Below, piece after piece: positions 8,108 to 15,835 of a DNA stretch of 64,000 nucleotides. The stretch covers positions 1 to 64,000 of the forward strand of contig CAVRGH010000004.1 in the NCBI GenBank assembly GCA_963720675.1. The letters run 5' to 3'. The notes beneath the pieces were generated by a model. The model was given only the letters and a program-made list of their open reading frames with translations, did not search any database and had not been told where the DNA came from. How positions within the stretch are numbered: position 1 is the stretch's first letter; every line of letters begins with the position of its first letter. This DNA is from JALHSW01 sp963720675. Lineage in GTDB: Bacteria > Actinomycetota > Acidimicrobiia > IMCC26256 > PALSA-555. The translations under genes were made by a program, and so were the position numbers.

Positions 8108-8614
8108 ATGGCACGTTCCCGGAACAGCAGCGACAGCCGGAAGCCCCGCAAGGGTGAGGCTTCCGACCGCAAGATCAAGAAGAAGGTGTCGATCCTCGAC
8201 CAGGAGTCGGTCGACTACATCGACTACAAGGACGTCAACCTGCTCCGGCGGTTCATGTCCGAGCGGGCCAAGATCCGCGCCCGCCGGGTGACGGGCAACG
8301 ACGCCAAGCAGCAGCGCGAGGTCGCCAAGGCGATCCGGGTCGCTCGTGAGATGGCCCTCCTCCCGTACTCGGTCCGCCAGGTCACGCACCGCAACAAGGG
8401 GAAGCGTGGCGACCGCGACCGGGGCGACCGCGAGGGTCCGCTGCGCGTCCAGGACATCGAGATGCCGCGTCCCACCGAGGGCCCGCCCGAGGGCTCTGCC
8501 CCGGAGCCGACCTCGCCGCCGCCCCAGCCGGTCGAGGCGGAGGCGCTCGACTCCGCCCCGGTCGAGGAGGCGTCGGTTGCGTCGGAGGACATCGTCGAGG
8601 AGTCGGCGTCGTGA
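8108..8614 (+). CDS. rpsR: 30S ribosomal protein bS18 with long C-terminal extension
   Basis: The core (about residues 1-97) is a normal bS18: Arg/Lys-rich start, KVSILDQESVDYIDYKDVNLLRRFMSERAKIRARRVTG, and MALLPYSVRQVTHRNKGKR. Usual bS18 proteins end near here (75-100 residues). This product continues for about 70 residues, first basic (GDRDRGDREGP), then Pro- and Glu-rich and acidic, ending VASEDIVEESAS. The frame is uninterrupted, and its stop overlaps the rplI GTG (GTGA), so the extension is unlikely to be a frame error. Its role is unknown. Unlike a zinc form, I see no Cys cluster. Confidence 0.93.
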   Translation: MARSRNSSDSRKPRKGEASDRKIKKKVSILDQESVDYIDYKDVNLLRRFMSERAKIRARRVTGNDAKQQREVAKAIRVAREMALLPYSVRQVTHRNKGKRGDRDRGDREGPLRVQDIEMPRPTEGPPEGSAPEPTSPPPQPVEAEALDSAPVEEASVASEDIVEESAS

Positions 8615-9057
8615 AGATCGTGCTGCGTGAGGACGTCGACAACCTCGGTCACAAGGGCGACCTCGTCGATGTGGCCGACGGCTACGCGCGCAACTTCCTC
8701 GTTCCCCGCGGACTGGCCATGAAGGCGACGCGCGGTGGCGTGGCCCAGGCGGAGGCGATGCGTCGCAACCGCGCCGCACGTGAGGAGCGCGACCGGGGCG
8801 AGGCCCAGGAGCTCGCCGATCGGCTGACGTCGGCCAAGGTCGTCGTGACCGCGCGTGCGGGCGAGGGCGGCAAGCTCTTCGGGTCGATCACGTCGTCCGA
8901 CCTGGCGGATGCCCTCGCGAAGCAGTCCGGCGCCGAGATCGACCGCCGCTCGATCCAGCTCGCCGAGCCACTGAAGGAGCTCGGCGATGCCGAGGTCGCG
9001 GTGAAGCTGCACGCCGAAGTGACCGCCACGATCCACGTCGAGGTCGTCGCCGAGTAG
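8611..9057 (+). CDS. rplI: 50S ribosomal protein bL9
   Basis: 148 residues, standard length. The N-domain MKIVLREDVDNLGHKGDLVDVADGYARNFLVPRGLA is diagnostic. A connecting helix rich in Arg and Glu joins it to the C-domain with KLFGSITSSDLADAL. Translation starts at a GTG that overlaps the rpsR stop. A GC-rich hairpin follows at 9096-9117 and probably ends the operon. Confidence 0.97.
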   Translation: MKIVLREDVDNLGHKGDLVDVADGYARNFLVPRGLAMKATRGGVAQAEAMRRNRAAREERDRGEAQELADRLTSAKVVVTARAGEGGKLFGSITSSDLADALAKQSGAEIDRRSIQLAEPLKELGDAEVAVKLHAEVTATIHVEVVAE

Positions 9058-9095
9058 TCCGGGCGACCGGCCGGGCCGGGACCCAGAACATCGTG

Positions 9096-9117
9096 AGGCC
9101 CCGCTCCGGCGGGGCCT
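9096..9117 (+). terminator. Intrinsic terminator after rplI
   Basis: AGGCCCCGC and GCGGGGCCT form a perfect 9-bp stem around a TCCG loop, 39 bases after the rplI stop. The T run is only two bases, as is common in high-GC actinobacteria. Confidence 0.7.
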
Positions 9118-9210
9118 TGCTGCGTCCCGGGGTCGTTCTCGGACGCGTTGCGGGTGCTCGCGCGGTAGCTGTCACACCCCCGTGCTGACATGAGCCCCAT
9201 GCGCCACATG

Positions 9211-9307
9211 TTCTCCACAGGCCTGGGGATGACCACCGGCTTCTCCACACGGGTTCCACAGCGGTTCCACAAGGGAAATCGGGGTTGTGGGTCTGGTGAT
9301 CCACAGG
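9211..9307. promoter_or_regulatory. Cluster of five TCCACA (DnaA-box-like) motifs upstream of dnaB
   Basis: The 376-bp gap between rplI and dnaB holds TCCACA at 9214, 9244, 9255, 9266 and 9300. The first two are TTCTCCACA, one base off the DnaA-box consensus TTRTCCACA, and the middle three are spaced 11 bp apart. The rest of the gap shows only the rplI terminator and no ORF worth calling. DnaA binding is inferred from the motif alone. Confidence 0.4.
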
Positions 9308-9433
9308 GCACCTGTGCGCCTAATGGCGACCCGGTCGCCCGCGTGAACGTGCGGTGAACGCGGCACCAACGAACGGTCACACCAGGACTCGGCCCGCCGG
9401 AGCGCGGACCCCGACAGGAGAAGGGTAGGCAGA

Positions 9434-10798
9434 GTGGTTCAGGCGCTCGAGTCGGCACCGCGGCGGGCCGCGGGCCGTGTGCCCCCGCACAACCTGGAGG
9501 CGGAGGAGTCGCTGCTCGGCGCCATGCTGCTCTCGCGGGACGCGATCAGCGCCGCCACCGAGGTCCGGGTCGAGGCGAGCGACTTCTACAAGCCGGCGCA
9601 CACCCACATCTTCGAAGCCGTCATGTCGCTCTACGGCCAGGGCGAGCCGGTCGACCCGGTCACCGTGGCGGACGAGCTGCGTCGCGCCGAGCTGCTCGAC
9701 GCGCTCGGCGGCCGGCAGGCGCTCCTGCGGCTCCAGGCGCAGACGCCGGCGTCTGCGAACGCCGCGCACTACGCCAAGATCGTCAACGAGCTCGCGCTGC
9801 TCCGCCGCCTGATCGCGGTCGCGGGCGACATCGCCGAGATGGGCTACGACGACTCGGGCGAGGTCGCCGAGACGCTCGACCGCGCGGAGTCCCTCGTGTT
9901 CGAGGTCGCCGAGCGCCGCGTGTCGGACTCGATGATCGGCGTGTCGGACGCGCTGCAGGAGACGCTCGACCAGCTCGAGGCGCTGTACGGATCCCAGGGT
10001 GAGATCACCGGCGTGCAGACCGGGTACACCGATCTCGACAGCCTCCTGCTCGGCCTCCAACCCTCCAACCTGCTGGTGCTCGCGGCACGGCCCGGCGCCG
10101 GCAAGACCGCATTCGCGTTGGGCGCGGCGGCGAACGTGGCGATGAGCGCGGGCCGCCCGGTGATGTTCTTCTCGATGGAGATGGGGACCCTCGAGCTCAC
10201 CAAGCGACTCCTGTCCGGTGAGGCACGCGTGGAGATGCGGCGCTTGCAGACCGGGAACATCCCGGAGGGCGACTGGACGAAGCTCTCGCACGCGGTCGGA
10301 CGGCTCGCCGAGGCCCCACTGTTCATCGACGACAACCCGCACTGCACCGTCATGGAGATGCGCGCCAAGGCGCGACGCCTGAAGGCGCGCCACGGCGACC
10401 TCGGGCTGATCGTCATCGACTACCTGCAGCTGATGACGCCGAGCACGACGAAGAAGAACGAGAACCGCCAGGTCGAGGTCGCGGAGATCTCACGGGGCCT
10501 GAAGATCCTCGCCCGCGAGCTCGACTGTCCGGTGATGGCGCTCGCGCAGCTGAACCGCCAGCTCGAGTACCGGCAGGACAAGCGGCCGATGCTCGCCGAC
10601 CTCCGAGAGTCGGGCTCGTTGGAGCAGGACGCCGACGTCGTCATCTTCTTGTACCGCGACGAGATCTACAACCCGGAGTCCGAGCAGCGCGGCACGGCCG
10701 AGGTGATCGTGTCCAAGCACCGAAACGGACCGACGGGGGTCACGCGCCTGGCCTTCCTCGACCACTACGCCAAGTTCGCCAACATGGCGAGGGAGTAG
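9434..10798 (+). CDS. dnaB: Replicative DNA helicase DnaB
   Basis: 454-residue hexameric helicase that unwinds DNA ahead of the fork. The N-terminal domain (PPHNLEAEESLLGAMLLSRDAI) is followed by a RecA-type core with Walker A ARPGAGKTAFALG at about residues 217-229, SMEMG, the Walker B IVIDYLQLM, and the hexamer-interface block LNRQLEYRQDKRPMLADLRESGSLEQDADVVIFLYRDE. No intein interrupts the P-loop, although inteins are common there in actinobacteria. The start is GTG 9434, after AGGAGAAGG. A terminator hairpin follows at 10829. Confidence 0.97.
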   Translation: MVQALESAPRRAAGRVPPHNLEAEESLLGAMLLSRDAISAATEVRVEASDFYKPAHTHIFEAVMSLYGQGEPVDPVTVADELRRAELLDALGGRQALLRLQAQTPASANAAHYAKIVNELALLRRLIAVAGDIAEMGYDDSGEVAETLDRAESLVFEVAERRVSDSMIGVSDALQETLDQLEALYGSQGEITGVQTGYTDLDSLLLGLQPSNLLVLAARPGAGKTAFALGAAANVAMSAGRPVMFFSMEMGTLELTKRLLSGEARVEMRRLQTGNIPEGDWTKLSHAVGRLAEAPLFIDDNPHCTVMEMRAKARRLKARHGDLGLIVIDYLQLMTPSTTKKNENRQVEVAEISRGLKILARELDCPVMALAQLNRQLEYRQDKRPMLADLRESGSLEQDADVVIFLYRDEIYNPESEQRGTAEVIVSKHRNGPTGVTRLAFLDHYAKFANMARE

Positions 10799-10828
10799 GA
10801 CGCCGACCCGACGCGGGAGTCCACCCAG

Positions 10829-10851
10829 GCCCATGCGAACGCATGGGCTTT
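10829..10851 (+). terminator. Intrinsic terminator after dnaB
   Basis: GCCCATGC-GAAC-GCATGGGC is a perfect 8-bp stem followed by TTT. It lies 30 bases after dnaB and 33 before the next start. The adjacent palindrome ATGCG-TG-CGCAT (10854-10865) may be an operator for the following operon. Confidence 0.75.
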
Positions 10852-10883
10852 ACATGCGTGCGCATCCATCGTAGGGTTCGCGT

Positions 10884-11450
10884 ATGAGCCCAACGCAGTC
10901 CACCATCTCCGGCACGACACAGGTCCGCCGGCCCACCGCGGCGCCCGCCGGCGACACCGCGGCACCGAGCTTCACGCTCGGCAAGCCGGTCTCCGGTCTG
11001 ACGATCGCCCTCCGGGAGGACCGGGCCTGGCGATCGTGGCAGCTCATCGGCGACATCTGGGCCGAGTACCTCCGTCGGGACGGGGCCGCGACGACCACCG
11101 TCGAGACCGGCGGACAGATCGGGCAGCCGGGCTCCGACGACCGGAAGACGATCGACGACCTGGCCCGCACGTCCGACGCCGGGATCGTCGGCCTGGGCAC
11201 CTGCGGGTCGTGCACCACCTACACGATCAAGGACGCGGTCGCCTTCGAGCAGCAGGAGCGCCCGGTGGTCGCGATCGTCTGCGAGGAGTTCATCGTCCAC
11301 GGCCAGAACGTGGCCCGCCACCTCGGCCACGGGGACCTCAAGATCCTCGTGCTCCCGTACCCGCTCGAGGCCCGACCCGAGGACGAGCTGCGCGCGATCG
11401 CGGACGAGTACTACCCGAAGATGCTCGAGCTCCTCGGGGCGTCTGCGTGA
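10884..11450 (+). CDS. UGSC-family protein, cysteine form (CGSC)
   Basis: A 188-residue cytosolic protein. The family is named for a U-G-S-C redox motif in its selenoprotein members, distantly like the B component of glycine reductases. Here the motif is G-T-C-G-S-C with Cys107 and Cys110, both encoded by TGC, so this copy is the Cys variant. Other visible family blocks are DDLARTSDAGIVGLGTCGSC, CEEFIVHGQNVARHLGH and ILVLPYPLE..PEDELRAIADEYYPKML. Its last codons overlap the next gene by GTGA, implying coupled synthesis. The substrate is unknown. The neighbouring sulfur-handling genes favour a thiol or disulfide role. Confidence 0.75.
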   Translation: MSPTQSTISGTTQVRRPTAAPAGDTAAPSFTLGKPVSGLTIALREDRAWRSWQLIGDIWAEYLRRDGAATTTVETGGQIGQPGSDDRKTIDDLARTSDAGIVGLGTCGSCTTYTIKDAVAFEQQERPVVAIVCEEFIVHGQNVARHLGHGDLKILVLPYPLEARPEDELRAIADEYYPKMLELLGASA

Positions 11451-12496
11451 GCCTCACCAGCGAAGCAGTCGAGATCCCGGCGGATCCCCTCGCCCAATAC
11501 GAGCGGGCGCGGGAGGAGCGCTGGAGCGACGGGGTGCCGCTGCTCCCGGCCACCGATGACGTCGTCGAAGCCCTCCTGGCGCGGTCGCCCTACCCCGCGG
11601 ATCACGCGCTCTGCGTGCTCCCGCCGTGCAACGGCGTCGCGACGGTGGAGCTGGTCGCGATCAACGCCGCCATGGCCGGCGTGGAACCGGCGGCGTTCCC
11701 GGTGGTGCTCGCCGCGCTCGAGGCGATCAGCGAGCCCGAATGGAACGCCTTCGGTCTCACCACGACCACGTCGAGCGTGTTCCCGATGCTCATCGTGAAC
11801 GGTCCCTGTCGCGACGAGCTGCAGATCGACTACCGCGCCGGGTGCATGGGCGGTGCAGCCGGTCGTGGATCGATGACGATCGGTCGCGCGGTGTCGTTGT
11901 GCCTGCGCAACATCGGTGGTCAACGCGCCGGGGAGACGACGAAGTCGGTCTTCGGTCAGCCGGCCCGGTTCGGGTTCTGCTTCGGCGAGTGGGAGGAGCG
12001 CTCGCCGTGGGCTCCGCTCGGCGCCCGACGCGGCTTCTCGGCGGGCCAGGACGTCGTGACGGTCCACGGAGGGAAGGGCACGCAGCCGCTCGCCGACATC
12101 CACAACGACGACCCGCGCGACCTCCTCTACCTGATCGCCAAGAGCCTCGCGTACCCGCTCGCGAACCCGTTCCTCGGCAACGCGGAGAACGGCGAGATCG
12201 TCGTCGCCTTCAACCCCATGTGGGCCGAGCGGTTCGGGAAGGCGTTCCCCGACGTCGAGGACCTCCAGGCGTACCTGCGCGAGCACGCGTACCAGCCGAT
12301 CGATCTCTGGCCTGCGGAGAACGCCCGGCTGCTCCGGGAGCACGGCCGCGTCGACGACCGGGGCCGGGTTCACCTGTTCGAGCGCCCCGACCAGTTCGTC
12401 CCGATCGTCTGCGGCGGGCTCGGCAGCCTGCACGCCATCGGCCTCCCGAGCTTCGGCGAGAGCCAGCTCCAGAGCAAGGCCGTGGTGCGCCCATGA
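11447..12496 (+). CDS. Conserved protein encoded with the UGSC protein, function unknown
   Basis: 349 residues from a GTG overlapping the previous stop. I do not recognise a named family. Visible features: no signal peptide or membrane span; conserved-looking blocks CVLPPCNGVATVELVAINAAMAG, GPCRDELQIDYRAGCMGGAAGRG, SMTIGRAVSLCLRNIGG, and FCFGEWEERSPWAPL; a C-terminal IVCGGLGSLHAIGLPSFG. There are several Cys residues (PPC, GPC, GCMGG, FCFG, CGG), and the Gly-rich GCMGGAAGRG loop looks like a binding site. Strict coupling to the UGSC gene suggests the two are subunits or successive enzymes. Confidence 0.7.
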   Translation: MSLTSEAVEIPADPLAQYERAREERWSDGVPLLPATDDVVEALLARSPYPADHALCVLPPCNGVATVELVAINAAMAGVEPAAFPVVLAALEAISEPEWNAFGLTTTTSSVFPMLIVNGPCRDELQIDYRAGCMGGAAGRGSMTIGRAVSLCLRNIGGQRAGETTKSVFGQPARFGFCFGEWEERSPWAPLGARRGFSAGQDVVTVHGGKGTQPLADIHNDDPRDLLYLIAKSLAYPLANPFLGNAENGEIVVAFNPMWAERFGKAFPDVEDLQAYLREHAYQPIDLWPAENARLLREHGRVDDRGRVHLFERPDQFVPIVCGGLGSLHAIGLPSFGESQLQSKAVVRP

Positions 12497-12521
12497 CCTG
12501 GTTGACCGCGGTTCGGAGCGC

Positions 12522-12797
12522 GTGAGCATGGACCCCGAAGGCGTCGCCGTCGCGGTCGACGAGGTGGCCGGCTTCCTGCGGGCGGACGGCGGCGACCTCG
12601 TGCTCGTCGAGGCGGATCCTCGCACCGCACGCATCCGCCTCGCGGTGGTGCTCGACGGCGTGTCGTGCGACGACTGCGTCCTCCCGCCGAAGATGCTCCA
12701 CGAGACGATCGAGCACGCGCTCTCGAGCCGGGTCGTGGGCGAGTTCGAGCTCGTGCTCGACGACCCGCGTGCAGCCGGCGGCGCGACGGCGGACTGA
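12522..12797 (+). CDS. NifU-C-like small protein
   Basis: 91 residues from GTG 12522 (ATG 12528 is an equally good start). The pattern VAGFLRADGGDLVLVE..TARIRLAVVLDGVSCDDCVLPPKMLHETIEHAL resembles the C-terminal domain of NifU, which carries a CxxC used for Fe-S or thiol chemistry; here it is CDDC. The tail is acidic. It lies 25 bp after the partner gene and 5 bp before the MarR-rhodanese gene, so it belongs to the same transcript. A scaffold or electron/sulfur-carrier role is a guess from the motif. Confidence 0.6.
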   Translation: MSMDPEGVAVAVDEVAGFLRADGGDLVLVEADPRTARIRLAVVLDGVSCDDCVLPPKMLHETIEHALSSRVVGEFELVLDDPRAAGGATAD

Positions 12798-12802
12798 ACC
12801 CG

Positions 12803-13690
12803 GTGGCACCCGACACGCCCGAGCTCGACGCGTGGGGAGCGATCGTCTCGATCTACCAGTCGGTGCTGCACGAGCTGGTCAACGTGCTCGAGCGCGAAGT
12901 CGGGATGGACTCCGGCGTCTTCTCGGCGCTCGCATACCTGGAGCGGGCAGTGCCGCCGCACCGCATGCGGATGAGCGAGCTCCAGCGCCTCCTGCACCCC
13001 CGTTACAGCCAACCGGGGTTCAGCCGCCTGGTGTCGAGGATGGAGACCGACGGGCTCGTCGCACGCGAGCCCGATCCCGACGACGGACGCGCGGTCCAGA
13101 TCGTCACCACGCGCGCCGGCCGCAACCGCTACCAGCGGGCGAGCGACGTCTACACGCCGGAGGTGCGGCGCCTCGTGGGGCAGTACCTGTCCGCGGACCA
13201 GTGCCGAGCGCTGGTCGCGCTGCTGGCATCGGGGGAGGTGCCCGCGATCTCGGCTGACGCGCTGGTCGCGTCGGCACGAGCCCGGGTCGGGCGGCTCGCT
13301 CCGGGAGCCGCGGCCGCCGCGGCTGCCGACGGAGCGCTCCTCGTCGACCTCCGGCCGCTGGACCAGCGCCAACGCGACGGTGACGTCCCGGGCGCGGTGG
13401 TGGTCGGGCGCAACGTGCTCGAGTGGCGCCTCGATCCCGCCAGCGCCTGGCGACGGCCCGAGCTCGCCGACGCGGACCGTCCCATCGTCCTGTTCTGCTG
13501 CCACGGTGAGCAGTCGAGCCTTGCCGCTGCGACCGTGCGCGATCTCGGACATGTCGACGTCGCGGACATCGTGGGCGGCTTCACGGCGTGGGAGGCAGCC
13601 GGTCTCCCGATCGAGCCGTTCCGGGGGCCCAGCCCCGAGGAGCGCGACGGCCCTCCACGCGCACCGCGGACTCGGGACCTTCGCCCCTGA
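12803..13690 (+). CDS. MarR-type regulator fused to a rhodanese domain
   Basis: 295 residues, one uninterrupted frame from GTG 12803. Residues about 8-150 form a MarR winged helix (MRMSELQRLLHPRYSQPGFSRLVSRMETDGLVAREPDPDDGRAVQIVTT). Residues about 155-275 form a rhodanese domain of the actinobacterial LVDLRPxxQR type, with GAVVVGRNVLEWRLDP, the active-site loop FCCHGEQSSLA near residue 231, and IVGGFTAWEAAGLPIEP. The catalytic Cys could carry a persulfide, so the fusion may sense sulfane sulfur and control the cluster. Alternatively two ancestral adjacent genes were joined by loss of a stop; the linker is very short. Confidence 0.8.
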   Translation: MAPDTPELDAWGAIVSIYQSVLHELVNVLEREVGMDSGVFSALAYLERAVPPHRMRMSELQRLLHPRYSQPGFSRLVSRMETDGLVAREPDPDDGRAVQIVTTRAGRNRYQRASDVYTPEVRRLVGQYLSADQCRALVALLASGEVPAISADALVASARARVGRLAPGAAAAAAADGALLVDLRPLDQRQRDGDVPGAVVVGRNVLEWRLDPASAWRRPELADADRPIVLFCCHGEQSSLAAATVRDLGHVDVADIVGGFTAWEAAGLPIEPFRGPSPEERDGPPRAPRTRDLRP

Positions 13691-13722
13691 CGGGACGCCC
13701 CCCGACGCCGTACGGTCATCCC

Positions 13723-14979
13723 ATGGCTCATCGCATCGTGGTGCTCGGCGGCGGGACCGGCGGCACCTTGGTGGCGAACCGGCTGCGGCGCCACTACGAC
13801 CAGGACGACGCGACCATCACGGTCGTCGACCGTGACGACTCGCACGTGTACCAACCGGGTCTGCTCTTCGTCCCGTTCGGTCTGACCCAGCCCGAGGACA
13901 TCGTGCGGCCCCGCGGGCGGCAGCTGCACGCCGGCATCGACTACCGCCTGGGCGAGATCGAGGCCGTCGACCTCGAGACCGACTCCCTGCGTCTGGCCGA
14001 CGGCTCGACGCTGGGCTACGACGTCCTCGTGGTCGCGTCCGGCGCAACGCTGCTCCCTGAGGAGACCGAGGGGCTCACCGGGCCGGGCTGGGGCGAGCGG
14101 GCGGGCACCTTCTACGACCTCCCCGGCGCGACGGCGTTGGAGCGCTCGATCGCCGAGTTCGAGGGCGGGCGCATCGTCGTCAACGTCGTCGACATGCCCA
14201 TCAAGTGCCCCGTCGCCCCACTCGAGTTCTCGTTCCTCGCCGACTGGTACTTCCACGACCGCGGGATCCGGGAGAAGGTGGAGCTCGCCTACGTCACCCC
14301 GCTCGACGGTGCGTTCACCAAGCCCGTGTCGTCGAAGGCCCTCGGGGGGATCCTCGACGAGAAAGGGATCGAGCTCGTCACCGAGTTCAACACCGGCGAG
14401 GTCGACGTCGCCGGCGGGCGGCTCGTGAGCTACGACGATCGCGAAGAGCGGTTCGACCTTCTCGTGAGCATCCCGTTGCACGGGGGCGCCCCGTACGTGG
14501 CGCGCTCCGCGGGCCTCGGCGACGACCTCAACTTCGCCGCGGCGGACGACCACACGCTGCAGTCCAGCGCCAAGCCCAACGTGTTCGTCATCGGCGACGC
14601 GGGGAACCTGCCGGTGTCGAAGGCGGGGTCGGTCACCCACTTCGAGGGCGAGATCGTCGTCGAGAACGTGGCCCGCTTCCTGGGCGGTCAGGATCTCGAC
14701 GCGTCCTACGATGGGCACGCCAACTGCTTCATCGAGACCGGGTTCCACCGGGCGCTGATGATCGACTTCAACTACGAGACCGAACCGCTCACCGGCCATT
14801 ACCCGACGAAGGTCGGCGCGCCGCTCCTCAAGGAGTCCCGGCTCAACCACCTGGGCAAGCTCATGTTCCAATGGTTCTACTGGCACGCGTTGCTTCCCGG
14901 CCGCGACATCCCCGGCATGGGTCCCGACATGCCGACGGCGGGGAAGGATCTCCCGGCCGAGTCCGCCGCCGCGCCCTGA
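13723..14979 (+). CDS. Sulfide:quinone oxidoreductase-like flavoprotein
   Basis: 418 residues. The FAD-binding Rossmann motif IVVLGGGTGGTLVANRL is at residues 4-20, HVYQPGLLFVPFG follows, then DVLVVASGATLLPEETEG. The NAD(P)-like half contains VVDMPIKCPVAPLEFSFLADWYF with Cys162, which corresponds to a redox Cys of SQR. FVIGDAGNLPVSKAGSVTHFEG is the second FAD block. The C-terminal region (HLGKLMFQWFYWHALLPG) is amphipathic and aromatic, fitting peripheral membrane binding. It probably oxidises sulfide to sulfane sulfur and passes electrons to quinone. Which SQR type is uncertain. Confidence 0.85.
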   Translation: MAHRIVVLGGGTGGTLVANRLRRHYDQDDATITVVDRDDSHVYQPGLLFVPFGLTQPEDIVRPRGRQLHAGIDYRLGEIEAVDLETDSLRLADGSTLGYDVLVVASGATLLPEETEGLTGPGWGERAGTFYDLPGATALERSIAEFEGGRIVVNVVDMPIKCPVAPLEFSFLADWYFHDRGIREKVELAYVTPLDGAFTKPVSSKALGGILDEKGIELVTEFNTGEVDVAGGRLVSYDDREERFDLLVSIPLHGGAPYVARSAGLGDDLNFAAADDHTLQSSAKPNVFVIGDAGNLPVSKAGSVTHFEGEIVVENVARFLGGQDLDASYDGHANCFIETGFHRALMIDFNYETEPLTGHYPTKVGAPLLKESRLNHLGKLMFQWFYWHALLPGRDIPGMGPDMPTAGKDLPAESAAAP

Positions 14980-15019
14980 GCGGCACCGCACACGATCGAG
15001 ACGAGAAGGCAGGTTCACC

Positions 15020-15337
15020 ATGACCACCCAGACCATCGCCGGCGTCGCCGTCGACGTGAACGAAGAGGGCTTCCTCGAGGAGCCCGACCAGTGGACGCGT
15101 GACGTGGGTGCCGCGATCGCGGCCGAGAACGGCATCCCCGAGATGACCGACCGTCACTGGCAGGTCGTCGACTTCATGCGGAGCACGTACCTCGAGACGG
15201 GAAGCGCGCCCTCGATCCGAACGCTGGGGAAGGCGTCGGGGGTGCCCGTCAAGGAGCTCTACCAGCTGTTCCCCAAGGGGCCCGCGAAGCTCGCCGCGAA
15301 GGTCGCGGGGATCCCGAAGCCTCGCGGCTGCATCTGA
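15020..15337 (+). CDS. DsrC/TusE-family sulfur carrier, single C-terminal Cys
   Basis: 105 residues. The motifs DEEGFLEEPDQWTRDVGAAIA-like start, LTDRHWQVVDFMRSTY-like middle, and LYQLFPKGPAKLAAKVAGIPKPRGCI end are those of DsrC/TusE. Only the penultimate Cys104 is present; the second Cys found about ten residues earlier in true DsrC is replaced (AKVAG). It therefore resembles TusE or DsrC-like sulfur-transfer proteins rather than the DsrC of sulfite reductase. It follows the SQR by 40 bp and precedes the DsrE-like gene. Confidence 0.9.
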   Translation: MTTQTIAGVAVDVNEEGFLEEPDQWTRDVGAAIAAENGIPEMTDRHWQVVDFMRSTYLETGSAPSIRTLGKASGVPVKELYQLFPKGPAKLAAKVAGIPKPRGCI

Positions 15338-15353
15338 GACCGAGGAGGAGACG

Positions 15354-15824
15354 ATGGGCAACGAACCGATCGAGAAGGTCTCGATCATCATCTCGCAAGG
15401 GTCGCTCGAGGGCGTCTACCCGGGACTGATCATGGCCAACGGCGCGCGGATGGAGGGGATCGAGGCGAACGTCTTCTTCACGTTCTTCGGGCTCGACGCG
15501 ATTCACCGGAAGCGGCAGGCGAAGATCAAGGTCGCGACCGTCGGGAACCCCGGCATCCACATGGCCACGTGGCTCGGCGGCGTCCCCGGAATGTCGGCGA
15601 TGGCGACGAAGATGATGAGCAAGAAGATGGAGGAGCTCGACATCCCCCCGATCCCCGAGTTCGTCGAGCTGGTCGCCGACTCGGGCGGGGGGCTCTACGC
15701 GTGCAAGGCGTCCGTCGACATGTTCGGGTTCACCAAGGACGATTTCATCGACCAGGTCGACGACATCATCACCGTCGGGGAGTTCTACGAGCAGGCTGCC
15801 GGGGCGCAGATCATCTTCACGTAG
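15354..15824 (+). CDS. DsrE/DsrF/DrsH-like sulfur-relay protein
   Basis: 156 residues. KVSIIISQGSLEGVYPGLIMANGARMEGIEANVFFTFFGLDAI is the DsrE-fold start, and GLYACKASVDMFGFTKDDFIDQVDDIITVGEFYEQA carries the usual conserved Cys (GLYACKASVDM). Such proteins accept sulfane sulfur and transfer it to DsrC/TusE or TusA partners. The gene begins 16 bp after dsrC-like, so the two probably act as a pair. AGGAGGAG precedes the ATG. Confidence 0.9.
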   Translation: MGNEPIEKVSIIISQGSLEGVYPGLIMANGARMEGIEANVFFTFFGLDAIHRKRQAKIKVATVGNPGIHMATWLGGVPGMSAMATKMMSKKMEELDIPPIPEFVELVADSGGGLYACKASVDMFGFTKDDFIDQVDDIITVGEFYEQAAGAQIIFT

Positions 15825-15835
15825 CCTCGCCCGTC

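Noticed and set aside
9434..10798. Intein in dnaB
   Set aside because: The P-loop and flanks are continuous and the length is normal.
10884..11450. Selenocysteine in the UGSC-family protein
   Set aside because: Both motif residues are TGC, so this copy is the Cys form.
12493..12525. Tiny ORF (10 codons) after the UGSC partner
   Set aside because: Too short, no recognisable sequence; probably only spacer before the NifU-like gene.
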